In this document: piece after piece, positions 6,127 to 14,104 of the stretch
Numbering within the stretch: the first letter of the stretch is position 1
Layout of the letters: each line of letters opens with the position of its first letter
Assembly: GCA_900546615.1 (NCBI GenBank)
Contig: URDJ01000052.1
Location: forward strand, 1 to 15,299
Direction: 5' to 3'
DNA length: 15,299 nt
Origin: an uncultured Eubacteriales bacterium
Lineage (GTDB): Bacteria > Bacillota > Clostridia > Oscillospirales > Oscillospiraceae
Program-made: the position numbers and the translations under genes
Notes under the pieces: generated by a model
The model's database searches: none
Seen by the model: the letters and a program-made list of their open reading frames with translations, nothing else
Told to the model about the DNA's origin: nothing

Positions 6127-7177
6127 GAGGCGACGCGAACTTGCGCCCGACGTTGTGAAACTGCTCGCCTGCGTCGGCGTCATAACGATACACTGCTCGG
6201 GCTACGGCCTCAGGCTGTTTGAGCCGGGGAGCTTCGACTGGCTCTCCTGCGCCTTTTGGGACAGCCTTGCGCGCTTTGCAGTGCCGGTATTCTTCATGTG
6301 TACCGGCGCGCTCATGCTGCCGCCGGAGCGCAGGCTCACGGGGCGGGACATCTTCCGGCGGTATTTCCTGCGCGTGCTCATAATACTGCTGGTCTGGGCC
6401 TGGCTGTATTTCATCTACAACGCCGTGGGGATGTACATCTTCACCGGAGACATAAGCCCGGGCTTCCTGCTCGATTCCGTCGTGCAGACGCTGAGGTTCA
6501 ACCACCACATGCACCTTTATTATTTGCAGATACTGCTGCTGCTCTACGCGCTGCTGCCGGTCATGCGGGCCTTTGTGCGGGGCGCGGAGGAAGGGGAACT
6601 GGGCTGGGCGATCTTCCTCTGGGCGCTGCTCGGCATCTGCTGGCCGCTTCTCAGGAACTGGCCGCCCCTGTCGTGGCTGGGCGGCATCACGCCGCAGTAT
6701 GCGCTCAACATGTGCTGGGCCGCTCCCGGCTACGCCCTGCTCGGGCATGTGATGTACTCGCGCCCACTGAGGCCGGAGCGTCTGCGGCTGTATATAGCCG
6801 CCGCCGTGCTGGGCTTTGCCCTCACCTTCGGCGGTACGGTCGCGTACTCGCTGTACCTCGGGCAGCTCTCGGAGGCGTTCATGGAGGGCATGTCGCCCGG
6901 CCCGGCGCTCATGGCCTACGGCATTTTCGGCGCGGCGCGCTGCCTCGCGCGGGACAGGACGAGCGGCCCGAGGCTGGCGCTGCTCGTGAAGGCGAGCTTC
7001 TGCATCTACCTTTCGCACCACGCCTTCGTCATGGCGCTCAGGCAGCTGGAGCTGGGGGTCACGCTCCTGCCCGCGGCGCTTGCCGTGCCTCTGGACGTGG
7101 CCGTGGTCTTTGTGCTGAGCCTCGGGGCGTGGCGGCTGCTGTCGTGGATACCCTTTGTCAACAAGCATCTGATATAG
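6116..7177 (+). CDS. Membrane acyltransferase 3 family protein (WecH/OafA-like)
   Basis: 353-aa integral membrane acyltransferase with about ten hydrophobic segments. The start is GTG 6116, with GGAGGTGA (6102-6109) 6 nt upstream, inside the end of the preceding gene. Family hallmarks are the first helix with the conserved His (VITIHCSGYG, H26), the R53 segment RFAVPVFFMCTGALML, an HLYYL motif (133-137), and the late SFCIYLSHHAFV helix (294-305). AT3 enzymes O-acylate, usually O-acetylate, glycans using cytoplasmic acyl-CoA. The overlap with the O-antigen ligase-like gene suggests that both modify the same surface glycan, though no glycosyltransferase is present here to define it. The next gene starts 14 nt after the stop. 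Confidence 0.85.
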   Translation: MPGERRRELAPDVVKLLACVGVITIHCSGYGLRLFEPGSFDWLSCAFWDSLARFAVPVFFMCTGALMLPPERRLTGRDIFRRYFLRVLIILLVWAWLYFIYNAVGMYIFTGDISPGFLLDSVVQTLRFNHHMHLYYLQILLLLYALLPVMRAFVRGAEEGELGWAIFLWALLGICWPLLRNWPPLSWLGGITPQYALNMCWAAPGYALLGHVMYSRPLRPERLRLYIAAAVLGFALTFGGTVAYSLYLGQLSEAFMEGMSPGPALMAYGIFGAARCLARDRTSGPRLALLVKASFCIYLSHHAFVMALRQLELGVTLLPAALAVPLDVAVVFVLSLGAWRLLSWIPFVNKHLI

Positions 7178-7191
7178 TTGGGAGAAACATC

Positions 7192-7812
7192 ATGGAAAAG
7201 TTTGCAAAGATGAGCCTTGAAGAATTCGGCGCGGCGCTGGCCTCGAAGGAGGCGGTGCCGGGCGGCGGCGGGGTCTCCGCGCTGGCGGGGGCGCTGGCGG
7301 CGGCGCTCGGAGAGATGGTCTGCGGCCTCACCTCCGGGAAGAAGAAGTACGCCGAGTACGAGGCGGACATCGCCGAGGCCGCGAAGAAGCTCGAGCTGAC
7401 GCGCAGATACATGCTCCGGCTCATCGACGAGGACGCGAAGGCATTCGATCCGCTGAAGAAGTACATGTCCCTGCCGAAGGACGACCCGGAGCGCGCGGCG
7501 CACATGGACTCGGCGCTGCGGGTGGCCTGTTTCATTCCGACGGAGGTGCTGTATACGGCGGCGCAGACGGCGGAGGTGCTGCGCTCTCTGGCCGACAAGG
7601 GCGCGAAGGGCGCCATCTCGGACGTGGGCGTGGGGCTTGAGCTGTGCCGGGCCGCGATGCGCTCAGCGAGGCTGAACATACTCATAAACGCGGCGGGCAT
7701 GGAGGACGAGGTCTTTGCCATGACGCTCCGGCGCGAGTGCGAGCTGGTGTTTGAGCAGTACGGGCCGGTCATCGACGCGGGCCTCGCGGCGGTGGAAGCG
7801 AGGATAGGCTGA
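7192..7812 (+). CDS. fchA: Methenyltetrahydrofolate cyclohydrolase / cyclodeaminase family (FchA-like)
   Basis: 206-aa all-helical cytoplasmic protein of the formiminotransferase-cyclodeaminase fold. The characteristic N-terminal block is VPGGGGVSALAGALAAALG (about 22-40), followed by LTSGKKKYAEYE. In stand-alone form, this family either hydrolyses 5,10-methenyl-THF to 10-formyl-THF (FchA) or acts as formimino-THF cyclodeaminase. With no histidine-degradation genes nearby and folD 1 nt downstream (TGATG overlap), the cyclohydrolase role is the better reading. ATG 7192 has GGGAG (7180-7184) 7 nt upstream. The FolD next door lacks residues for cyclohydrolase chemistry, which would make this enzyme necessary for the step. 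Confidence 0.85.
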   Translation: MEKFAKMSLEEFGAALASKEAVPGGGGVSALAGALAAALGEMVCGLTSGKKKYAEYEADIAEAAKKLELTRRYMLRLIDEDAKAFDPLKKYMSLPKDDPERAAHMDSALRVACFIPTEVLYTAAQTAEVLRSLADKGAKGAISDVGVGLELCRAAMRSARLNILINAAGMEDEVFAMTLRRECELVFEQYGPVIDAGLAAVEARIG

Positions 7813-8657
7813 TGGCGGGGATACTGAGCGGCGCGCCGGTGGCGGAGGCTCTGACTGCGGGGCTGACGGTGCGCTCACGCGCTCTGCGCGAGCGCGGGGT
7901 CGTGCCGACGCTGGTCATCCTGCGCGTGGGCGAACAGGAGGCGAGCCGGTCGTACGAGCGCGCGGCGAAAAGGGCCTGTACTGCCGCGGGGGTCGAGGCG
8001 TTCAGCGTGGTGCTGCCGGAGGAAGCGGGGCGCGAGGCCGTGCTGCACGCGGTGCGGAGCATAAACAAAGAGCCGGGGGTACACGGGGCGCTGCTGCTGC
8101 GGCCCATGCCGGAGCTCGAGACGGAGCGCGCCGCCTGCGCGGAGCTTTCGGCGTCGAAGGACGTGGACGGCATCAGCCCGGCGTCGCTGGCCTCGGTGTT
8201 CACGGGCGCGGGCGAGGGTTTTGCGCCCTGCACGGCGCGGGCGGTGCTGGAGCTGCTGGACTACTACGACATCCCCCTGCGGGGCAGCCGCGTGGCGGTA
8301 GTGGGGCGGAGCCTCGTGGTGGGCAGGCCGCTGACGATGCTGCTCTCCGCGCGGGACGCGACCGTGACGCTCTGCCACTCAAAGACGCGGGACCTCGCGG
8401 GGGTCTGCCGCGGGGCGGACATCGTGGTCGCGGCGGCGGGGCACGCGGGCCTGCTTGGCCCGGACTGCTTCGCGCCGGGACAGGTCGTGGTGGACGTGGG
8501 CACGAACATGACGCCCGAGGGGCTGCGCGGCGACGCGGACTTCGCCGCGGCCGAGCCCATTGTCTCAGCCATAACGCCCGTGCCCGGCGGCATTGGAAAA
8601 ATAACCTCCGCGATCCTGGCCCTGCACACCGTAGAGGCCGCGGAGCGCAGCCTGTGA
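7812..8657 (+). CDS. folD: Methylenetetrahydrofolate dehydrogenase FolD, cyclohydrolase residues substituted
   Basis: 281-aa cytoplasmic FolD-fold enzyme oxidising 5,10-methylene-THF to methenyl-THF with NAD(P)+. The cofactor-binding block VVGRSLVVGRPLTMLL (163-178), DVDG (117-120), the VVVDVGTN strand (225-232) and ITPVPGGIGKIT (254-265) all match FolD. In the catalytic helix the usual S-x-x-Y-V-x-x-K reads SRSYERAAKRAC: Y48 is kept, but the Lys four residues on is Ala52, with K53 one place later. The usual GxxVQLPLP reads GALLLRPMP, so the catalytic Gln is replaced by Leu96. Bifunctional FolDs use that Lys and Gln for cyclohydrolase activity, so this copy may be a dehydrogenase only. ATG 7812 overlaps the fchA stop; GAGG (7800-7803) precedes it. 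Last gene of its unit. Confidence 0.92.
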   Translation: MAGILSGAPVAEALTAGLTVRSRALRERGVVPTLVILRVGEQEASRSYERAAKRACTAAGVEAFSVVLPEEAGREAVLHAVRSINKEPGVHGALLLRPMPELETERAACAELSASKDVDGISPASLASVFTGAGEGFAPCTARAVLELLDYYDIPLRGSRVAVVGRSLVVGRPLTMLLSARDATVTLCHSKTRDLAGVCRGADIVVAAAGHAGLLGPDCFAPGQVVVDVGTNMTPEGLRGDADFAAAEPIVSAITPVPGGIGKITSAILALHTVEAAERSL

Positions 8658-8667
8658 CATAAGCAGA

Positions 8668-8700
8668 AGAAGGGGACCGCCCGCGGGCGGTCCCCTTTTT
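8668..8700. terminator. Strong rho-independent terminator between convergent units
   Basis: Bases 8670-8697 form a perfect 28-nt palindrome (AAGGGGACCGCCCG and its complement) followed by T to 8700. It lies 12 nt after the folD stop and 18 nt from the glgP stop. On the - strand the stem is followed by TTCTTC, so it may also stop transcripts of the glycogen unit, though less cleanly. Confidence 0.9.
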
Positions 8701-8718
8701 GTCGTTTACGGGGGCTTT

Positions 8719-11121
8719 TTACAGCCTCCAGATGTTCTTTTCGTACTCGCGGACGGCGCGGTCGGCGGCGAAGATGCCGCTCTCGGCGATGTTCACGAGG
8801 CCCATGCGGGCGAAGCCGCTGCGGTCGCGCACGGCGTTGTAGAGCCGGTCGTGGCAGTCGACGTAGCTCGCAAAGTCGGCCAGCAGCATGTACTGGTCGC
8901 CGCCGTAGAGCAGGCTGGACACGAGGTCGGCGTAGCTCTTGCCGTCGGCGAGGCCGGAGTTGAAGCGCTGCAGCACCCTCTTGAGCCTGTGGTCGTGCTC
9001 CGCCACCGCGTTCGGGTCGTAGCCGTGGCGCTTGCGCTCCTCGACCTCGTTGGTGCGCAGGCCGAACAGGAACATGTTCTCGTCGCCCAGGCGCTCGTAC
9101 ATCTCGACGTTCGCGCCGTCGAGCGTGCCGATGGTCACGGCGCCGTTCATCATGAGCTTCATGTTGCCGGTGCCGGAGGCCTCCTTGCCGGCGGTGGATA
9201 TCTGCTCCGACACCTGCGCGGCGGGCATGAGCTTCTCGGCCACGGAGACGCGGTAGTTCTCGAGGAAGAACACCTGCAGCTTGCCCTTACACGCGGGGTC
9301 GGCGTTGACGTCGGCGGAGAGCGAGCAGATCAGCTCGATGATGCGCTTGGCGGTCTTGTAGCTTGCGGCGGCCTTCGCGCCGAACACGAAGGCGCGGGGC
9401 ACGAAGTCCATGTTGGGGTTATCCCTGAGCCTGTCCTGCAGGTGCGCTATGAGCATGGCGCACAGCAGCTGGCGCTTGTACTCGTGCAGCCTTTTTACCT
9501 GCACGTCCAGCACGGCGTCGGTGTTCAGCTCGAAGCCCTGCGACTTGCGCATGAACTCCGCGAGGGCCTGCTTGTTGCAGCCTTTTATCTCCTGAAGGCG
9601 CAGGAGCACCTCGGCGTCGTTCTCGAACTTGCGCAGGCCGATAAGCTCCTCGGGGTTTTTGAGGTAGCCCGGGCCTATCAGCTCGCGCACGAGGGCGTCG
9701 AGTTTGGGGTTCACCTGCGAGAGCCAGCGCCTGTGGTCGATGCCGTTCGTCACGTAGGTGAACTTCTCCGGCTCGAAGGAATACACGTCGTGGAACAGGC
9801 TGTTCTTGAGTATATCCCCGTGCAGGCCGGACACGCCGTTTATCATGTAGCAGCCGGCGAGACACATGTTGGCCATGTGGACCTTGCCGCCCTCGATGAT
9901 GGCGTTGCGGGCGATGCGCCCGCCGTCGCCGCCGAACTTTTCGCCGAGCACGGCGCGCCAGCGGCGGTTTATCTCGCTTATTATCTCAAATACGCGCGGC
10001 AGCAGGCTCTGCACCAGGCCCTGCGGCCAGGTCTCGAGCGCCTCGGACATGATGGTGTGGTTGGTGTAGGCCACGCAGCTGGACACGATGTTCCAGGCCT
10101 CGTCCCAGCCCAGGCCGTCCTCGTCCATGAAGATGCGCATGAGCTCGGGTATCATGAGGGTGGGGTGGGTGTCGTTTATGTGTACGACATGGTGCTCGGC
10201 GAAGCTGCGAACGTCGCCCCATACCTTGCGGTGCTGCTTGACTATGGTCTGCGCCGTGGCGGAGACGAAGAAGTACTGCTGCTTGAGCCTGAGGGTCTTG
10301 CCCTCCATGTGGTCGTCGGCGGGGTAGAGCACCTTGGTGATGACCTCGGCCAGCGTGCGCTGCTCCATGCTCTTGACGTACTCGCCCTCGGAGAACTGGT
10401 ACATGTCGAGCGAGTTGGGGCTGTGGGCCTCCCAGAGCCGGAGGGTGTTGACCTTGCCGCCGCCGTAGCCCGCTATGAGCATGTCGCGCGGCACGGCGAG
10501 CACGGTGGTGTAGTCCTTCAGCTCGGCGTGGCAGTTGCCGTAGTAGTCCCAGTTTTCCTCGACCCTGCCGCCGAAGCGTATCTCGACGGTGTCCTCGTAC
10601 CGGGGTATGAGCCAGCTTTCGGCGGCGCTCTTCCAGTTGTCGGCGGTCTCGGTCTGGCGGCCGTCCTCTATCTTCTGGCGGAAGATGCCCAGCTCGTAGC
10701 AGATGGAGTAGCCCGTGGCGGCGATGCCCTCCGTGGCCATGGAATCCATGTAGCAGGCGGCGAGACGGCCGAGGCCGCCGTTGCCGAGGCCCGCGTCAGG
10801 CTCCGTCTCGAAGATGTCGGAGGCGTTGCGGCCCATGTCCTCCAGCGCGCCGACCAGCGCGTCCGCCACGCCGAGGTTATACGCGTTCTTCATGAGGCTG
10901 CGGCCCATGAGGAACTCCATCGAGAGATAGTGTACCTCCTTCTCCGGCTGTTCGATCTTCTCGAAGGCCAGGAGCCTGCTCATTATCTCGCGTATCACCA
11001 TGGCCGAGGCCTGGAACACCTGCTCGTCGGTGGCCCCGTCGCCCGTCACTGCAAAGTGTGCGCAGAGCTTGTCTTCAAGTGCGCCGCGCATCTCGTCTCT
11101 TGAAATCTGTCCTGTAGTCAT
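8719..11121 (-). CDS. glgP: Glycogen/starch phosphorylase
   Basis: 800-aa cytoplasmic GT35 phosphorylase that releases glucose-1-phosphate from the non-reducing ends of alpha-1,4-glucans, using pyridoxal phosphate. The whole family is covered without gaps: YLSMEFLMGRSL (65-76), EPDAGLGNGGLGRLAACYMDS (107-127), AEHHVVHINDTHP (308-320), VTNGIDHRRWL (457-467), VQVKRLHEYKRQLL (540-553), and the PLP site EASGTGNMK (647-655, Schiff-base K655) followed by GTLDGANVE. The length is normal for bacterial enzymes. ATG 11121 has GGGAG (11131-11127) 5 nt upstream. It lies 31 nt downstream of glgD and is the last gene of the prs-pth-glgC-glgD-glgP unit, so degradation is encoded with synthesis of the activated sugar. 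No obvious own promoter in the short gap. Confidence 0.97.
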   Translation of the reverse strand: MTTGQISRDEMRGALEDKLCAHFAVTGDGATDEQVFQASAMVIREIMSRLLAFEKIEQPEKEVHYLSMEFLMGRSLMKNAYNLGVADALVGALEDMGRNASDIFETEPDAGLGNGGLGRLAACYMDSMATEGIAATGYSICYELGIFRQKIEDGRQTETADNWKSAAESWLIPRYEDTVEIRFGGRVEENWDYYGNCHAELKDYTTVLAVPRDMLIAGYGGGKVNTLRLWEAHSPNSLDMYQFSEGEYVKSMEQRTLAEVITKVLYPADDHMEGKTLRLKQQYFFVSATAQTIVKQHRKVWGDVRSFAEHHVVHINDTHPTLMIPELMRIFMDEDGLGWDEAWNIVSSCVAYTNHTIMSEALETWPQGLVQSLLPRVFEIISEINRRWRAVLGEKFGGDGGRIARNAIIEGGKVHMANMCLAGCYMINGVSGLHGDILKNSLFHDVYSFEPEKFTYVTNGIDHRRWLSQVNPKLDALVRELIGPGYLKNPEELIGLRKFENDAEVLLRLQEIKGCNKQALAEFMRKSQGFELNTDAVLDVQVKRLHEYKRQLLCAMLIAHLQDRLRDNPNMDFVPRAFVFGAKAAASYKTAKRIIELICSLSADVNADPACKGKLQVFFLENYRVSVAEKLMPAAQVSEQISTAGKEASGTGNMKLMMNGAVTIGTLDGANVEMYERLGDENMFLFGLRTNEVEERKRHGYDPNAVAEHDHRLKRVLQRFNSGLADGKSYADLVSSLLYGGDQYMLLADFASYVDCHDRLYNAVRDRSGFARMGLVNIAESGIFAADRAVREYEKNIWRL

Positions 11122-11152
11122 AAAAACTCCCGAATTAGTAAGAATAAGGTGG

Positions 11153-12262
11153 TCACAGCACGCTGCCCTTGGGCACGACCAGCGGCAGCTTCGGGCTGCC
11201 GGCCAGCGTCACGCCCGCGCCGACGGTGACATCCTTGTCGGAGATGATGTTCGTCAGCTGCGCGCCCGCGCCTATGACCGAGTCCTGCATGATGATGCAG
11301 TCCTTCAAAACCGCGCCCGCCTCTATCCGCACGCCGCGGAAGATGACGCAGTGCTCCACCACGCCCTCGATGTAGCAGCCGTCGGCCACGAGGCAGTTCT
11401 TCACGGACGAGCCTTCGCCGTAGTAGGTGGAGACGTCCGCGCGGCCCTTCGTGTGGACCGGCCTGTCCTCGGGGAAGAGTTCGTGGCGGTTTCTGGCCTC
11501 GAGCATGTCCATGTTGGCCTTGTAGTAGCCGTCCACGGTGTCGATGTTCACAGCGTAGCCCTCGTGCATGTAGACGCTGATGGTCCCGCCGGCCTCCATC
11601 AGCCCGCCGAGGCCGTCGCGGTGGAAGTGCCTTGCGAGCGCGCTGTCGCAGCGGTCGATGATGTCGAGCAGCGTGGTCTTCGCCATGATGTAGGCCTCGA
11701 GCGCCGCGACGCCGCGGCCCGGGCCGCTCCTGCGGAACAGCAGCTCCGTGACCCTGCCGTTCTCATCCGTGACGAACCTGTGATGCGTGCCCTCGGGCGT
11801 GCCGGGGGTGCAGACCGCCGTCACGTCCGCGCCGGAGCGCAGGTGCGCCGCCATGATGTCCGCGAGGTCGAGGTTAACGGCGAGGCTGCCGCGGGTGAGG
11901 AAGATGTAGTCCTGCTTCACGTCGGTGAGGTAGCTGCGCACGGCCAGCAGCGCGTCGATGACGCTGACGTACTCGCCCGCGCCGCTCTGACGCCCGAAGG
12001 GGGGCAGCAGCCGCAGGCCGCCGCGCTTGCGGCTCATGTCCCACTCCTTGCCGCTGCCGATGTGGTCGAGCAGCGACTGGTAGTCCTGCTGCATGATGAC
12101 GCCGACGTCCCGCACGCCCGCGTTCTGCAGGCTCGAGAGCGCAAAGTCGATGAGCCTGTACCGGCCCGCGAAGGGCACCGAAGCCGCCGTGCGGCACATG
12201 ACCAGCTCGCGCAGCTCGTTGGCCGAGCGGTCGGCCAGGATAAGTCCGTGCAGGTTTATCAT
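11153..12262 (-). CDS. glgD: GlgD, non-catalytic/regulatory ADP-glucose pyrophosphorylase subunit
   Basis: 369-aa paralogue of GlgC. The nucleotidyltransferase fold is kept ([14 protein letters not shown], 31-44; HIGSGKEWD, 67-75), with a C-terminal left-handed beta-helix of hexapeptide repeats (about 275-355). The catalytic signatures are lost, however. The GGxGxRL loop is replaced by ADRSANEL (10-17), and the SGDH active-site segment by TRGSLAVN (123-130). This is the usual pattern of Firmicute GlgD, which forms a heterotetramer with GlgC and raises its activity. The start at 12262 overlaps the glgC stop (ATGA), with AAGGAGG (12278-12272) inside glgC, so the two are translationally coupled, fitting equal subunit supply. 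Confidence 0.95.
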   Translation of the reverse strand: MINLHGLILADRSANELRELVMCRTAASVPFAGRYRLIDFALSSLQNAGVRDVGVIMQQDYQSLLDHIGSGKEWDMSRKRGGLRLLPPFGRQSGAGEYVSVIDALLAVRSYLTDVKQDYIFLTRGSLAVNLDLADIMAAHLRSGADVTAVCTPGTPEGTHHRFVTDENGRVTELLFRRSGPGRGVAALEAYIMAKTTLLDIIDRCDSALARHFHRDGLGGLMEAGGTISVYMHEGYAVNIDTVDGYYKANMDMLEARNRHELFPEDRPVHTKGRADVSTYYGEGSSVKNCLVADGCYIEGVVEHCVIFRGVRIEAGAVLKDCIIMQDSVIGAGAQLTNIISDKDVTVGAGVTLAGSPKLPLVVPKGSVL

Positions 12263-13473
12263 TTCTCAGCGCCTCCTTCCCCGGGAGCCACGCTGTCATA
12301 GACCATGGCCCCGGCCTTTATGACCGCGCCCGCGCCTATCTCGACGTCCGGGCCGCAGGTCGCGACGTTCCAGTCCTCGGAGCCGTCCGGCTCCGTGCCG
12401 ACCTTCGCGCCTGCGTGTACCACCGTGTTCTCGCCTATGATGGCGTATTTCACCTCGGCCCCGTCCTCGACGGCCGCGCCGGGCATCAGGATGCTGTAGC
12501 TCACGCTCGCGCCCTTGCCGACCTTCACGGAGCTGGACAGCACGCTGCTCTCTACCCGGCCCTCGATCTCGCAGCCCTCGGTGACGATGGAGTGGATGAT
12601 CTTCGAGTCCGGCCCCGCGTAGTGCGGCGGCTTGATGGGGCTTTTCGACCTTATCGGCCAGTTCGGGTCATAGAGGTCGATGAGCTTGGGCGAGAGCATG
12701 TCCATGTTCGCGTCCCAGAGGCTGACGATGGTGCCCACGTCGCGCCAGTAGCCCGCGAAGCGGTAGGGCCAGAGCTTCTGCCCGTCGGCGAGCATCTTGG
12801 GGATGATGTTCTTGCCGAAGTCCTTGGAGGAGTTCGGGTCGGCCTCGTCCGCGATGAGGTACTCGCGCAGCTTCTTCCAGTTGAAGATGTAAATGCCCAT
12901 GGACGCGAGGTCTGACTTGGGCTTTTTGGGCTTTTCCTCGAACTCGTTTATGAAGCCGTCCTCGCCGGTGGAGAGGATGCCGAAGCGCGAAGCCTCCTCC
13001 ATGGAGACCTGGATGACGGCGATGGTGCAGTCCGCGCCGTTGGCGGTGTGCTCGCGGAGCATGTCCGAGTAGTCCATCTTATAGATGTGGTCACCGGAGA
13101 GTATGAGCACGTTTTCCGGCTCATAGTTCTCGATGAAGGCTATGTTCTGGTAGATGGCGTTGGCGGTGCCGGAGAACCAGGAGCCTTTCTCGCCCGCGCT
13201 CTGGTAGGGCGGCAGGATGAAGACGCCGCCGTCGGAGCTGTCGAGGTCATAGGCCTGCCCGCTGCCTATGTAGCTGTTGAGCTGCAGCGGCCTGTACTGT
13301 GTGAGGACGCCCACCACGTCTATGCCGGAATTGGCGCAGTTGGAGAGCGGGAAGTCGATTATCCTGTACTTCCCGCCAAAGGGAACGCTGGGTTTTGCAA
13401 CGTTCTTCGTGAGCGCGTAGAGCCTCGAGCCCTGGCCGCCCGCGAGGAGCATTGCGATGCATTTTCTGTTCAC
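12259..13473 (-). CDS. glgC: Glucose-1-phosphate adenylyltransferase catalytic subunit
   Basis: 404-aa ADP-glucose pyrophosphorylase making ADP-glucose from ATP and glucose-1-phosphate, the committed step of bacterial glycogen synthesis. Catalytic features are intact: the nucleotide loop AGGQGSRL (11-18), [19 protein letters not shown] (27-45), GTANAIYQN (102-110), SGDH (126-129, D128), FEEKP with the sugar-phosphate Lys K181, SMGIYIFNW (191-199), and a C-terminal beta-helix. The start is GTG 13473, with AGGGGGG (13486-13480) 6 nt upstream; the nearby ATG at 13477 is in another frame. It begins 25 nt after pth, too close for a clear separate promoter, and overlaps glgD by 4 nt. No glgA or branching enzyme lies in the window. 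Confidence 0.97.
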   Translation of the reverse strand: MNRKCIAMLLAGGQGSRLYALTKNVAKPSVPFGGKYRIIDFPLSNCANSGIDVVGVLTQYRPLQLNSYIGSGQAYDLDSSDGGVFILPPYQSAGEKGSWFSGTANAIYQNIAFIENYEPENVLILSGDHIYKMDYSDMLREHTANGADCTIAVIQVSMEEASRFGILSTGEDGFINEFEEKPKKPKSDLASMGIYIFNWKKLREYLIADEADPNSSKDFGKNIIPKMLADGQKLWPYRFAGYWRDVGTIVSLWDANMDMLSPKLIDLYDPNWPIRSKSPIKPPHYAGPDSKIIHSIVTEGCEIEGRVESSVLSSSVKVGKGASVSYSILMPGAAVEDGAEVKYAIIGENTVVHAGAKVGTEPDGSEDWNVATCGPDVEIGAGAVIKAGAMVYDSVAPGEGGAEK

Positions 13474-13498
13474 ACATTTCCCCCCTGACGAATAGTAG

Positions 13499-14098
13499 TT
13501 ACCGGGTCTTGCGGTTATATTTGCTCATGGCCCGTTCCGGGCCTTCGGTCACATAGCATTCCGCGGCGTCGGCCGCCCAGACGGCGGCGTCGCGCAGCAG
13601 CTCGCCGTCCTTCCCCTTCGGGACGCCGAGCACCCAGTCTTTGGTATCGTAGTCCTCATGCGGCGGCTCGCCCACGCCGAGGCGTATCCTGGGGAACTCC
13701 TCCGTCCCCAGGGCGGCGATGACGCTTTTTAAGCCGTTGTGCCCTCCGGCGCTGCCCGAGGGCCGTATCCGCACCGAGCCGGGCGGCAGGGCCATCTCGT
13801 CCGAGAACACCAGCACCCGCTCCGGCGGTATCTTATAGAACTTCGCGGCAGGCCCCACGGCCTCGCCCGAGAGGTTCATGAGCGTCTGCGGCAGCATCAG
13901 CAGGACTTTCTTCCCGCCGATGACGGCAAGGCAGGTGAGCGAGCGCCACTTTGCCCGGTTTATTTTCAGCCCGAGCCGCTTTGCGAAGACCTCCGCCACC
14001 ATGAAGCCCGCGTTGTGCCGCGTGCCGGCGTATCTTGGGCCGGGATTGCCGAGAAAGACGAATATCCACTCGGCCCCGCCGCGCTCCCGAAACAGCAT
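13499..14098 (-). CDS. pth: Peptidyl-tRNA hydrolase
   Basis: 199-aa cytoplasmic Pth1 enzyme that frees stalled peptidyl-tRNAs by cleaving the peptide-tRNA ester. Family residues present are N18 in FLGNPG, catalytic H28 in GTRHNAGF, N75 in QTLMNLSG, D100 in FSDE, and GGHNGLKS (118-125) with N121. The N-terminus is about ten residues longer than in E. coli ([11 protein letters not shown] before the first strand). ATG 14098 is the only standard start in frame before LGNPG, although its upstream sequence lacks a strong Shine-Dalgarno. It lies 6 nt after the prs stop, so re-initiation from prs translation is likely. The prs-pth order is common in Firmicutes. Confidence 0.95.
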   Translation of the reverse strand: MLFRERGGAEWIFVFLGNPGPRYAGTRHNAGFMVAEVFAKRLGLKINRAKWRSLTCLAVIGGKKVLLMLPQTLMNLSGEAVGPAAKFYKIPPERVLVFSDEMALPPGSVRIRPSGSAGGHNGLKSVIAALGTEEFPRIRLGVGEPPHEDYDTKDWVLGVPKGKDGELLRDAAVWAADAAECYVTEGPERAMSKYNRKTR

Positions 14099-14104
14099 GG
14101 CGTA

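Noticed and set aside
8851..11103. 750-codon open frame on the + strand opposite glgP
   Set aside because: It is the mirror of a full-length, motif-complete glycogen phosphorylase in GC-rich DNA. Its protein is low-complexity (His/Val/Ala/Glu-rich) with no recognisable domain and no ribosome-binding site of note.
11153..12262. Second catalytic glgC copy
   Set aside because: The nucleotide-binding loop and the SGDH site are replaced, as in GlgD regulatory subunits.
11000..12301. 433-codon open frame on the + strand opposite glgD and the start of glgP
   Set aside because: It spans two real genes on the other strand and reads as Ala/Val/Arg/His-rich sequence without domains.
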